From the NCBI GenBank assembly GCA_024680925.1, contig JAILBM010000333.1, positions 1-40,970 on the forward strand: a stretch of DNA of 40,970 nucleotides, written 5' to 3'. This document shows positions 33,193-40,970 of this stretch, one piece after another. Both the position numbers and the translations under genes were made by a program. Within the stretch, counting starts at the first letter, position 1. Every line of letters begins with the position of its first letter. Source of the DNA: Butyrivibrio sp. GTDB lineage: Bacteria; Bacillota; Clostridia; Lachnospirales; Lachnospiraceae. The notes beneath the pieces are model-generated. The model saw only the letters and a program-made list of their open reading frames with translations. It was not told the origin of the DNA and ran no database searches.

Positions 33193-34830
33193 ATGGCAAA
33201 AATCTATGACAAGACAGCATGGCTTATTAAGGAATTAAGGAAGAAAAAAGAAAGCATGAAAAGATACACCAGGAAAATGCGTTTGTGGTTTATACAGGGA
33301 ACGCTTTTAGTGGCGGGTATTTTCTTATTGGTTATACCGGGCATTAGTAAACTTCAAAAAGACGGAAATAATATTTTTACAATAAAGCTGGATGGTGTTA
33401 CAGTTGGTGTTTTACCTTCAAAAGAAGATGCTTATGATTGCCTGCGACAGGCAAGGAAAGCCATAGCTACTTCTGATACAGAAGTTACCATGGCTTTGGC
33501 AGATATAGAAACCGAAGGCCGAACTGTATACTGGGGAGAAGTTGATACCAGAGACACTGTAATAGGCAATATGGTTGAAGTATTGAATAAAAACCTTGTG
33601 AGCACCCTAAACAGAGCATATACCGTAAAAATAAATCAATATTCGGTTAATTTATCAAGTAAAGATGATGTGCTTAAGCTATTGGAAACTTCCATTGATA
33701 AGTATGACACAGAGAATTTGTATGAAGTGAGACTTGTGCTCGATTCTGACAGAGAAATCAATGTACTGACTCCTAATGTTGAATCTGTTGAAGAAATAAA
33801 AAAAGAAGAGGAAGCAGAGAAAAGACTTCCGGAAGCAGGCTTTTTTGCTGATATGACCTCCTTTTTTGATGATATAGATCCGCTTATTACGGATATGGAA
33901 TTTGAAGATTATGAGCTTGGTCTTCAGACTATAGATTTTGCCGATAAGATCGAAGTAGTAGAATCCTATCTTCCGGATGAGGAAATAACAGACTTATCTA
34001 CGGCTATTGATGATGTCACAAAGGATAAGGAAACCAATCAGATTTATGAAGTTAAATCCGGCGATACATTAAGTACTATAGCAATGAACTATGGACTTAC
34101 AGTGGATGATCTTGTAAAAATGAATGATTCTCTGGAGAGTGAAACATCAACCATAAGACCTGAAGATGAGATTATTGTAACTGTTCCTGAACCGGAATTA
34201 TCTATTGAATATACAGTCCTTAATTATTATGAAGAAGATTATGAGGCTGAAGTACAATATATAGATAATGACAGCTGGTATACTACCCAGACGAAGGTGA
34301 TACAAGAGCCTTCCGATGGACATAGAAAAGTTGTAGCACTTATAACTTTTGAAAATGACAGTGAAGAAGAAGTAGATATTCAAAAAGAAGAAATAACCTA
34401 TGCAGCGGTTCCTAAAATTGTAGAACGTGGCACCATAGTTCCACCAACCTATATTAAACCGGTATCCGGAGGAAGACTGTCATCAGGATTTGGTAAACGT
34501 ACAGCACCTACAAAGGGCGCAAGTACATTCCATAAGGGTGTAGACTGGGCTGTGCCGGTTGGAACTGCAGTTATGGCCTCCTCCTCAGGAACTGTAATAA
34601 GAGCAGGATGGGGAAGCGGATACGGATATTGCGTATTTATAAGCCATTCGGATGGTAAAGTTACCAGATATGGACATTTGTCAAAGGTACTGGTTAAAGT
34701 CGGACAGACAGTTAAGCAAGGGGAAAAGATTGCACTTAGTGGTAATACAGGTGTAAGTACAGGACCACATTTGCACTTTGAGATTTTGGTCAATGGAACA
34801 CAGGTAAATCCGCTTAATTACTTGAACTGA
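33193..34830 (+). CDS. membrane-anchored LysM/G5/M23 peptidoglycan endopeptidase
   Basis: A 545-residue type II membrane protein. One helix (about 32-53) is followed by a long extracellular part. A LysM motif lies at about 285-330 (YEVKSGDTLSTIAMNYGLTV), a G5-like domain at about 335-415 and a C-terminal M23 LytM-type domain from about 420. The M23 domain has FHKGVDWAVPVG and GPHLHFEILVNG, giving the zinc ligands His-x3-Asp and His-x-His. It should cut peptide cross-bridges in the wall. The start is uncertain: ATG 33193 has no ribosome site, and ATG 33256 (524 residues) is also possible. Confidence 0.9.
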   Translation: MAKIYDKTAWLIKELRKKKESMKRYTRKMRLWFIQGTLLVAGIFLLVIPGISKLQKDGNNIFTIKLDGVTVGVLPSKEDAYDCLRQARKAIATSDTEVTMALADIETEGRTVYWGEVDTRDTVIGNMVEVLNKNLVSTLNRAYTVKINQYSVNLSSKDDVLKLLETSIDKYDTENLYEVRLVLDSDREINVLTPNVESVEEIKKEEEAEKRLPEAGFFADMTSFFDDIDPLITDMEFEDYELGLQTIDFADKIEVVESYLPDEEITDLSTAIDDVTKDKETNQIYEVKSGDTLSTIAMNYGLTVDDLVKMNDSLESETSTIRPEDEIIVTVPEPELSIEYTVLNYYEEDYEAEVQYIDNDSWYTTQTKVIQEPSDGHRKVVALITFENDSEEEVDIQKEEITYAAVPKIVERGTIVPPTYIKPVSGGRLSSGFGKRTAPTKGASTFHKGVDWAVPVGTAVMASSSGTVIRAGWGSGYGYCVFISHSDGKVTRYGHLSKVLVKVGQTVKQGEKIALSGNTGVSTGPHLHFEILVNGTQVNPLNYLN

Positions 34831-34845
34831 AGCGTTTCCATTTAC

Positions 34846-34877
34846 AAAAAATAGTTTTCGTGATATAACTATTTTTT
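34846..34877 (+). terminator. AT-rich hairpin terminator after the M23 gene
   Basis: AAAAAATAGTT and AACTATTTTTT pair perfectly over 11 bp with a ten-base loop; the T-run is part of the stem. It may work in both directions but is weak in GC. Confidence 0.5.
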
Positions 34878-34917
34878 GGCGGGTTAATCATGTACAGAAT
34901 GACATGAGGAAAAGGTT

Positions 34918-36210
34918 ATGAATAAGTATATAATTAAAGGCGGTATTCCGTTGGTGGGAGAAGTCGAGATAGGTGGTGCCAAGAATGCAGCACTTCCGAT
35001 TTTGGCTGCTTCAATTATGACTGATGATACTGTATATATAGATAATATGCCTGATGAATCAGATACTAATGCAATGCTTCAGGCAATAGCCAGTATAGGT
35101 GCTATTGTTGAAAGAACTGGAAGACATTCCGTTAAGATAAATGCTTCACAGGTAAGAGATATAACTATAGATAATGATTATATCAAGAAGATAAGAGCTT
35201 CATATTATCTTATTGGTGCGCTTCTTGGTAAATATAAGAGCGCAAGGGTTGTGCTTCCCGGTGGCTGCAATATAGGACTTAGACCTATAGATCAGCATAT
35301 TAAGGGTTTTTCAGCTCTTGGAGCAAAAGTAAATATAGAATATGGTAAGATTGATGCCAGAGCAGATAAGCTCGTAGGTACTCATATTTATCTGGATATG
35401 CCAAGTGTTGGCGCAACAATAAATATTATGATGACAGCAGCAATGGCTGAGGGAAAGACCATAATTGAAAATGTTGCTAAAGAGCCCCATGTAGTTGATT
35501 TTGCCAACTTTTTAAATAGTATGGGAGCTAATATTAAAGGCGCAGGAACAGATGTTATTCGTATTAAAGGTGTGGAGAAATTCCACGGTACAGAATATAC
35601 GATCATTCCGGACCAAATAGAAGCAGGAACCTTTATGATGGCTGCAGCAGCTACAAAGGGTGATATTACAGTAAAAAATGTTATTCCTAAGCACTTAGAA
35701 TCCATAAGTGCCAAGCTTATAGAGATGGGATGTCAGATTCAGGAATCTGATGATGAAGTAAGAGTAGTGGCAACAAAGAGATTATCCAGTACTCATGTAA
35801 AAACTCTTCCTTATCCCGGCTATCCTACTGATATGCAACCACAGATAACTGTAGCTCTTGGACTTGCATCAGGAATAAGCATTGTAACAGAGAGTGTTTT
35901 TGAAAATCGTTTTAAGTATGTAGATGAGCTTACTAAAATGGGTGCCAGCATTAAGGTCGAAGGAAGCACTGCTATTATTGAAGGAGTAGAAAAGTTTACA
36001 GGGGCTTCAATAAGTGCGCCGGATCTTAGAGCAGGAGCTGCACTTGTAATAGCCGGACTATCAGCAGAGGGCTTTACAACTGTAGAGGATATACAATATA
36101 TTGAAAGAGGCTATGAAGATTTCGAAATGAAACTAAGAGATCTTGGAGCTCATATAGAAAAGGTTGATACAGACCGGGAATTACAGAAATTTAAACTTAA
36201 GTACGCATAA
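34918..36210 (+). CDS. murA: UDP-N-acetylglucosamine 1-carboxyvinyltransferase (MurA)
   Basis: A 430-residue EPSP-synthase-fold enzyme that adds enolpyruvate to UDP-GlcNAc in the first committed step of peptidoglycan synthesis. GAGGAAAAGG precedes ATG 34918. The start KYIIKGGIPLVGEVEIGGAK carries the substrate-binding Lys-Asn block (GGAKNAALP). VVLPGGCNIGLRPIDQH holds the catalytic Cys, so fosfomycin sensitivity is expected. PYPGYPTDMQPQ and the C-terminal IERGYEDFEMKLRDLGA are also canonical. Firmicutes often have two copies; which one this is cannot be told. The stop codon lies in a terminator stem. Confidence 0.96.
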   Translation: MNKYIIKGGIPLVGEVEIGGAKNAALPILAASIMTDDTVYIDNMPDESDTNAMLQAIASIGAIVERTGRHSVKINASQVRDITIDNDYIKKIRASYYLIGALLGKYKSARVVLPGGCNIGLRPIDQHIKGFSALGAKVNIEYGKIDARADKLVGTHIYLDMPSVGATINIMMTAAMAEGKTIIENVAKEPHVVDFANFLNSMGANIKGAGTDVIRIKGVEKFHGTEYTIIPDQIEAGTFMMAAAATKGDITVKNVIPKHLESISAKLIEMGCQIQESDDEVRVVATKRLSSTHVKTLPYPGYPTDMQPQITVALGLASGISIVTESVFENRFKYVDELTKMGASIKVEGSTAIIEGVEKFTGASISAPDLRAGAALVIAGLSAEGFTTVEDIQYIERGYEDFEMKLRDLGAHIEKVDTDRELQKFKLKYA

Positions 36211-36232
36211 CTGTTTTGCAGTTATGCGTTTC
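36203..36232 (+). terminator. terminator overlapping the murA stop codon
   Basis: ACGCATAACTG (36203-36213) and CAGTTATGCGT (36219-36229) pair perfectly over 11 bp around TTTTG, then TTTCTC. The TAA stop (36208-36210) is in the left arm. It leaves about 20 bases before potA, so the pot operon needs read-through or an upstream promoter. Confidence 0.7.
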
Positions 36233-36252
36233 TCATAATGGGAGGAATATCG

Positions 36253-37695
36253 ATGCAGGATAATGCACAGAATATCATTGAACTTAAGGGGATAACCAGA
36301 AGCTTTTCAGATAATGGTTTCATTGCTGTAAAGGATTTTAATCTGGAAGTCAAAAGAGGGGAATTCGTAACTTTTCTAGGTCCATCAGGTTGTGGAAAAA
36401 CTACTACACTTCGTATGATAGCAGGCTTTGACATGCCGACTCAGGGACAGATACTTCTCAATGGTAAGGATATTTCTCACCTTCCACCCAATAAAAGACC
36501 AATAAATACAGTATTTCAGAGATATGCTCTTTTTCCGCATATGAATATATTTGACAACATTGCCTTTGGATTAAAGCTTAAGAAATTATCAAAACAGGAA
36601 ATAACCAGAAAGGTTAAGCATGTTTTGGAAATGGTTGATCTTGAAGGCTTTGAGGATAGAAGAGTTACAACCTTATCCGGTGGTCAGCAGCAACGTATAG
36701 CTATAGCCAGAGCCTTGGTTAATGAGCCGGAAATCCTTCTTCTTGATGAGCCTTTAGGAGCTCTTGATTTAAAAATGCGTAAAGAAATGCAGCTTGAACT
36801 GAAAAATATGCATGACAAGCTGGGTATAACTTTTATTTACGTAACACATGATCAGGAAGAAGCCTTGACCATGTCTGACAAAATAGTTGTTATGTCAGAG
36901 GGTGTAATCCAGCAGATCGGAACTCCGGAGGATATATATAATGAGCCTAAAAATGCCTTTGTTGCTGACTTTATTGGTGAAAGTAATATTTTTAAAGGAA
37001 TAATGACAGGCAATTTGAAGGTGCGTTTTTGTGGAGGCGAATTTGCCTGTGTGGATGATGTGGATGAAGGTACTCTGGTTGATGTTGTAGTACGTCCGGA
37101 GGATGTTATATTAACAACACCTGAAAATGGAACCATAACAGGAACAGTAACCTCAGTAATCTTTAAGGGTGTTCATTATGAAATCACGGTTGAGTCAGGC
37201 AAATATGAGATGATCATACAGACAACAAAATCAGCAAAAGTCGGTGACAGAGTTGGTATGAATCTGGATCCTGACGGAATTCATATTATGATTGCTGAGG
37301 ATCATACCACACATCTTGTTACAACAATTACTCAGGATTATCAGTTGGATTTTAACGGGGAGATTATTCATTGTGATATTACTAAGATAATACCCGGATC
37401 AAGACTGGATGGAACAAGCCTTGTAGATTCCAATGGAGAACAGATCGACATAGGAAGACTTAGAGTTACAGTGACCATTCAGCCCGGCGATATCGAGATG
37501 AGTGATGATATAACCAAAGGTCTTGTAAACGGACGAATTATCAACCTCATATATAAAGGTGATCACTATAGCTATGTTGTTCGTACAGAGCAGGGATATG
37601 ATCTTATAGTAGATGATGAATATTTGTGGAACATGGATGACCAGGTAGGACTTATTATGCCTGAGGATAAAATGAAATTCACAGTGAAGAGGTAA
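36253..37695 (+). CDS. potA: spermidine/putrescine ABC importer ATPase with extended C-terminus
   Basis: A 480-residue ATPase; ATG 36253 is seven bases after GGGAGG. Walker [10 protein letters not shown], signature [16 protein letters not shown], Walker [13 protein letters not shown] and the switch THDQEEA are intact, with the PotA-type [14 protein letters not shown]-loop. The family is usually 350-380 residues. Here the C-terminal part (about 280-480) appears to hold two TOBE-like regions: [18 protein letters not shown] followed by [15 protein letters not shown], and later [12 protein letters not shown] followed by [15 protein letters not shown]. The repeat may add a regulatory or substrate-sensing site. 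It heads a tight potABCD operon. Confidence 0.92.
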   Translation: MQDNAQNIIELKGITRSFSDNGFIAVKDFNLEVKRGEFVTFLGPSGCGKTTTLRMIAGFDMPTQGQILLNGKDISHLPPNKRPINTVFQRYALFPHMNIFDNIAFGLKLKKLSKQEITRKVKHVLEMVDLEGFEDRRVTTLSGGQQQRIAIARALVNEPEILLLDEPLGALDLKMRKEMQLELKNMHDKLGITFIYVTHDQEEALTMSDKIVVMSEGVIQQIGTPEDIYNEPKNAFVADFIGESNIFKGIMTGNLKVRFCGGEFACVDDVDEGTLVDVVVRPEDVILTTPENGTITGTVTSVIFKGVHYEITVESGKYEMIIQTTKSAKVGDRVGMNLDPDGIHIMIAEDHTTHLVTTITQDYQLDFNGEIIHCDITKIIPGSRLDGTSLVDSNGEQIDIGRLRVTVTIQPGDIEMSDDITKGLVNGRIINLIYKGDHYSYVVRTEQGYDLIVDDEYLWNMDDQVGLIMPEDKMKFTVKR

Positions 37696-37700
37696 GGCGG

Positions 37701-38492
37701 ATGAATAAGAATTTTTCAAGAAAGTATCTTGGAATACCATATTTTATCTTTTTGCTGATATTTGTATTGCTTCCTTTAATTGTTATTTTATATTATGCAT
37801 TTACAAACGGTGAGGGCAGGTTTACCCTTTCGAATCTTACAGGCTTTTTCACGGATCCCAATACTCTGGGTACCCTTTTATACAGCTTTTGCCTTGCAAT
37901 AGCTACAACTTTTTTGTGCCTGATTCTTGCCTATCCCGTTTCATACATACTTGCAACAAGTAATTGGAAGTTTAAATCTGTTATTGTTATGATTTTCGTC
38001 ATGCCTATGTGGATAAACTTTACACTCAGGATAACAGCTTTAAAAGAAATACTTACGGTCATAGAAGGTAATCTTGCATATCATCCATTTGTAAATTCGA
38101 TTATAGGTATGACGTACGATTTTCTGCCTTTTATGATACTTCCTATATATACAACTTTGTCAAAGCTTGATAAAAGCCTTTTGGAGGCAGCAGCAGATCT
38201 GGGTGCAGGAAAACGTCAGTCCTTTTACAGAGTTACACTTCCGCTGTCCATGCCGGGGATTGTAAGTGGAATATCTATGGTATTTTTGCCTGCTATGACT
38301 AACTATGTTGTACTTGATATGGTTTATAACAGCACTTATATAATGGGAAGTCTTATTGGAAGCTATTTCTCAGCTTATGACTGGCACAATGGCTCAATGA
38401 TAGCCCTTGTACTTTTGATTATAATTTGCCTGTTTACTCTCTTTACCAATGGTGAAGAAGAAACAAATGTAAGAGGAGGTTCACTTGTATGA
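37701..38492 (+). CDS. potB: spermidine/putrescine ABC importer permease PotB
   Basis: A 263-residue permease with six membrane helices, starting five bases after the potA stop. LLEAAADLGAGKRQSFYRV and LPLSMPGIVSG form the EAA loop that contacts the ATPase. PMWINFTLRI is typical of PotB-like proteins. It overlaps potC by four bases, so translation is coupled. Its C-terminal hydrophilic tail is short. With PotC it forms the membrane channel for polyamine uptake. Confidence 0.93.
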   Translation: MNKNFSRKYLGIPYFIFLLIFVLLPLIVILYYAFTNGEGRFTLSNLTGFFTDPNTLGTLLYSFCLAIATTFLCLILAYPVSYILATSNWKFKSVIVMIFVMPMWINFTLRITALKEILTVIEGNLAYHPFVNSIIGMTYDFLPFMILPIYTTLSKLDKSLLEAAADLGAGKRQSFYRVTLPLSMPGIVSGISMVFLPAMTNYVVLDMVYNSTYIMGSLIGSYFSAYDWHNGSMIALVLLIIICLFTLFTNGEEETNVRGGSLV

Positions 38493-39292
38493 TAGGTATT
38501 ATAATACTGTGCCTTGTTTTACTTTTTATATATGCTCCGATTCTTATTCTGGCTGTATACAGCTTTACCGATACGGCTACTATTGGTACTACAGGCAATT
38601 TTTCTCTTGATAATTATGTGACATTGTTTACTACACCGGAATTGTCAGAGATGATATGGGGGACTTTGCTGCTGGCATTTATTGCTGCAGTTTTAGCAAC
38701 AATTCTTGGAACACTGGGAGCAATAGGAACCTTTTATTCCAAAAAAAGAAATCAGCTGGCTGTTAATGCTGTAAATCAGATACCTGTTGTTAATGCAGAT
38801 GTAGTGACAGGTTTTTCTGTATGTATATTGCTGGTGGTGGTATTTGGCATTAGTAAGGATTCATTTTTTCCTTTGATTGCAGGTCATGTAACTCTATGTG
38901 CGCCATTTGTGTATCTTTCTGTTATACCAAAGCTTAAACAAATGGATTCCAGTTTATATGAGGCAGCCCTTGATCTGGGTGCATCACCTGCTTATGCTTT
39001 AAGAAAAGTAATTATACCCCAGATATTGTCAGGAATAGTTTCTGGCTTTGCCATGGCAATCACCTTATCTCTTGATGATTATTTCATAGCTACATATACC
39101 AAGCCGGCAACTTTTGATACCATAAGTACCTATGTGGTAAATGCTACAAGAGGATCCCAGACAGAAATTAAAACTGCCTTATGGGCTCTTTCAACACTTA
39201 TATTTATTATCGTACTTGTTATTGCAATCCTTATGAATGTACACCTCAAATCACAGAGTAATGTTACAGGAAAGAGAGGTGCTCAGGGATGA
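38489..39292 (+). CDS. potC: spermidine/putrescine ABC importer permease PotC
   Basis: A 267-residue permease with six helices. It opens like other PotC proteins with LLFIYAPILILAVYSFTDT, has YEAALDLGASPAYALRKVII as the EAA loop and ITLSLDDYFIATYT near the end, a PotC hallmark. Four-base overlaps at both ends (ATGA) tie it to potB and potD. Length is normal for the family. Confidence 0.94.
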   Translation: MIGIIILCLVLLFIYAPILILAVYSFTDTATIGTTGNFSLDNYVTLFTTPELSEMIWGTLLLAFIAAVLATILGTLGAIGTFYSKKRNQLAVNAVNQIPVVNADVVTGFSVCILLVVVFGISKDSFFPLIAGHVTLCAPFVYLSVIPKLKQMDSSLYEAALDLGASPAYALRKVIIPQILSGIVSGFAMAITLSLDDYFIATYTKPATFDTISTYVVNATRGSQTEIKTALWALSTLIFIIVLVIAILMNVHLKSQSNVTGKRGAQG

Positions 39293-40824
39293 AATATCAT
39301 AAAAAAAGATTTACTTCAAATATAGCGATAGGTCTGGGACTTTTTACTGTTCTATCAGCTGTGGCAGTGCCCGGTAGTATAGGTAACAGGATTGGGATAA
39401 CTAATACTGCAAAAGCGGCAGATGATACTATTATTCTCAGGGTATGTAACTGGGAAGAATACATGGACCTGGGAGAATGGGCAGAGGATGAGATTATAGA
39501 TCTTGAAAGCGGAGACATCTATGGGGAATTACCATTGTATGAAGAGTTTGAAGATTGGTATTATGAAAATTATGGCCAAAGAGTAAAGGTAGAATATAGT
39601 TGTTTTGGTACAAATGAAGAACTCTATAATATGCTTACTCTGGGTGATACCTATGATCTGGTATGTCCTTCTGAATATATGATAATGAAGCTTATGTCTG
39701 AAGACTGGCTTGTACCCTATTCCGATAGCTTTTTTAATGAAGATGATGAAAATAATTATTATGTCAGAAATGTTTCGCCCTATATAAAAGACACTTTAGA
39801 AAGCCATGAAATAGACGGAATGTACTGGGATGAGTACATGGCCGGATATATGTGGGGAATAACAGGTATCCTTTATAATCCCGAAGAAATGACAAGAGAA
39901 GAGGCATCAACCTGGTCGGTACTCAACAATCCTGATTTTTACAGACAGGTAACAATCAAAGACAACGTAAGAGATTCTTATTTTGCGGCTTTGGGTGCAA
40001 TAAAGGCAGATTTATTAACCTCTGAAGATTTTGTTTCGGATGAAAATTATTCTTCGAATCTGATGGCTGAAATGAATGATGTTTCCGATGAAACCATTCA
40101 AAAGGTTCAGGATTATCTTCAGGATGTAAAAAATAATGTTTATTCCTTTGAAACAGATAGTGGAAAAGCTGATATGATCACAGGTAAGGTGCATGGAAAT
40201 TATCAGTGGTCCGGTGATGCGGTTTATGCCATGGATCAGGCTGAAGAAGACGGATTTTATCTTGAGTTTGCAGTTCCGACGGAATGTACCAATATGTGGT
40301 TTGACGGTTGGGTAATGCTTAAAAAAGGAATATCGGAAGATCCGGCAAAGCAGCAGGCAGCAGAAGCTTTTGTAAACTTTCTTTCTATGCCGGAAAATGC
40401 TGTAAGAAATATGTATTATATTGGATACACATCAGTAATTTCAGGTGGGATGGACGGCGATACTGTTTTTGAGTATCTTGACTGGAATTATGGAGCTGAA
40501 GAAGATGAGCAGGAAACAGTTGATTATGATCTTACTTATTTCTTCGATCCTGAAGATACTACAGGAAGCTATGTTATAACAGCTCCTTTGGAGCAGACAA
40601 GACGTCAGTTGTATGCCCAGTATCCTACAGATGATTGTTTGGCCAGAAGCGCTATAATGGAATACTTTGACGCAGATGTAAATGCACAGATAAATCAGAT
40701 GTGGATAAACGTCAGATGCTTTAATTTAAAACAGGTTCCTATATGGGGCTGGATTATCATAGTCATAGCAGTGGCAGGAATAGTTGTATTTTTTGTATAT
40801 GACCATAAAGCAAAAAGGAAATAG
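39289..40824 (+). CDS. potD: polyamine-binding protein PotD, extended and C-terminally membrane anchored
   Basis: A 511-residue binding protein, longer than the usual 350. A signal peptide (about 1-44) ends NTAKAADD with an Ala-x-Ala site and no lipobox Cys. The mature part starts ILRVCNWEEYMD, the PotD family opening (normally V-NW-EYI). YDLVCPSEYMIMKLM, GYMWGITGILYNPEEM, YQWSGDAVYAMDQA and WFDGWVMLKKG are further PotD blocks. An extra acidic stretch follows AFVNFLSMPENAV, and the protein ends with a membrane helix (about 484-505) and a Lys/Arg stop signal. Anchoring by a C-terminal helix in place of a lipid is unusual. It overlaps potC by four bases. Confidence 0.92.
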   Translation: MKYHKKRFTSNIAIGLGLFTVLSAVAVPGSIGNRIGITNTAKAADDTIILRVCNWEEYMDLGEWAEDEIIDLESGDIYGELPLYEEFEDWYYENYGQRVKVEYSCFGTNEELYNMLTLGDTYDLVCPSEYMIMKLMSEDWLVPYSDSFFNEDDENNYYVRNVSPYIKDTLESHEIDGMYWDEYMAGYMWGITGILYNPEEMTREEASTWSVLNNPDFYRQVTIKDNVRDSYFAALGAIKADLLTSEDFVSDENYSSNLMAEMNDVSDETIQKVQDYLQDVKNNVYSFETDSGKADMITGKVHGNYQWSGDAVYAMDQAEEDGFYLEFAVPTECTNMWFDGWVMLKKGISEDPAKQQAAEAFVNFLSMPENAVRNMYYIGYTSVISGGMDGDTVFEYLDWNYGAEEDEQETVDYDLTYFFDPEDTTGSYVITAPLEQTRRQLYAQYPTDDCLARSAIMEYFDADVNAQINQMWINVRCFNLKQVPIWGWIIIVIAVAGIVVFFVYDHKAKRK

Positions 40825-40970
40825 TTTTTAACCTAAGCTCCCGTGAATATATACCAAGGTTAAGGTATAAATCCACTTGATTTATTTTCTCAAAGCCTTG
40901 TGTTTACTGGCTTTGCAGCCACAAAATATTGTATCAAAATAGCACATTTTGCTTTCAATTCCGTTAATTC
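40825..40970 (+). other. non-coding end of the window with two inverted repeats
   Basis: TTAACCT (40828-40834 region) and AGGTTAA (about 40857-40863) can pair over a long loop, and CAAAGCC (40891-40897) pairs with GGCTTTG (40909-40915). Either could end the pot transcript, but neither has a good T-tail. No gene start is visible in the remaining bases. Confidence 0.35.

Overview
The window looks like a low-GC Firmicute chromosome, most likely a Lachnospiraceae relative (Butyrivibrio, Roseburia or Eubacterium type). The grounds are the AT-rich coding sequence, strong GGAGG-type ribosome binding sites, Gram-positive envelope families (LCP ligase, GH25 lysozyme with Ig-like repeats, LysM/M23 peptidase, GlmS, MurA, RelQ-like synthetase) and many charged Asp/Glu/Arg-rich membrane proteins. 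Taxonomy is inference. No rRNA, tRNA, CRISPR array, insertion sequence, integrase or phage gene was seen. Apart from two genes at 21613-23226, every gene is on the + strand.

Region 1 (1-6553) is a cell-surface modification block. It holds the 3' end of an MBOAT O-acyltransferase, two membrane-anchored SGNH-type proteins, a pair of small four-helix transporters of the SMR/DMT type, and a large membrane-anchored GH25 lysozyme with three Ig-like domains and a very acidic cytoplasmic tail.

Region 2 (6633-29659) is a large surface-polysaccharide locus. RmlB, RmlA and RmlC make dTDP-4-keto-rhamnose; rmlD is not in the window. A Wzm/Wzt-type ABC exporter follows, whose ATPase carries a Wzt-like C-terminal glycan-binding domain. 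Next is a 738-residue protein joining a SAM methyltransferase to a kinase-like domain. Six GT2-type glycosyltransferases, one GT4 transferase, a hexapeptide-repeat acyltransferase, a phosphoglucomutase and a polyprenyl-phosphate sugar-phosphate transferase complete the synthesis set. A LytR-CpsA-Psr protein probably attaches the product to the wall. Together these suggest an ABC-exported, rhamnose-containing glycan whose length may be set by terminal capping, as in the E. coli O9a WbdD/Wzt system.

Region 3 (29721-36210) holds housekeeping envelope genes: glmS, a small (p)ppGpp synthetase, an unknown coiled-coil membrane protein, a LysM/G5/M23 peptidase and murA. Region 4 (36253-40824) is a tightly overlapping potABCD polyamine uptake operon with an extended ATPase and a binding protein that appears anchored by a C-terminal membrane helix.

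The strongest candidate for something under-described is the Wzt-C exporter plus methyltransferase/kinase pair in a Gram-positive setting. Other points of interest are the disordered charged cytoplasmic tails on several envelope proteins and the repeated placement of stop codons inside hairpins at gene ends.
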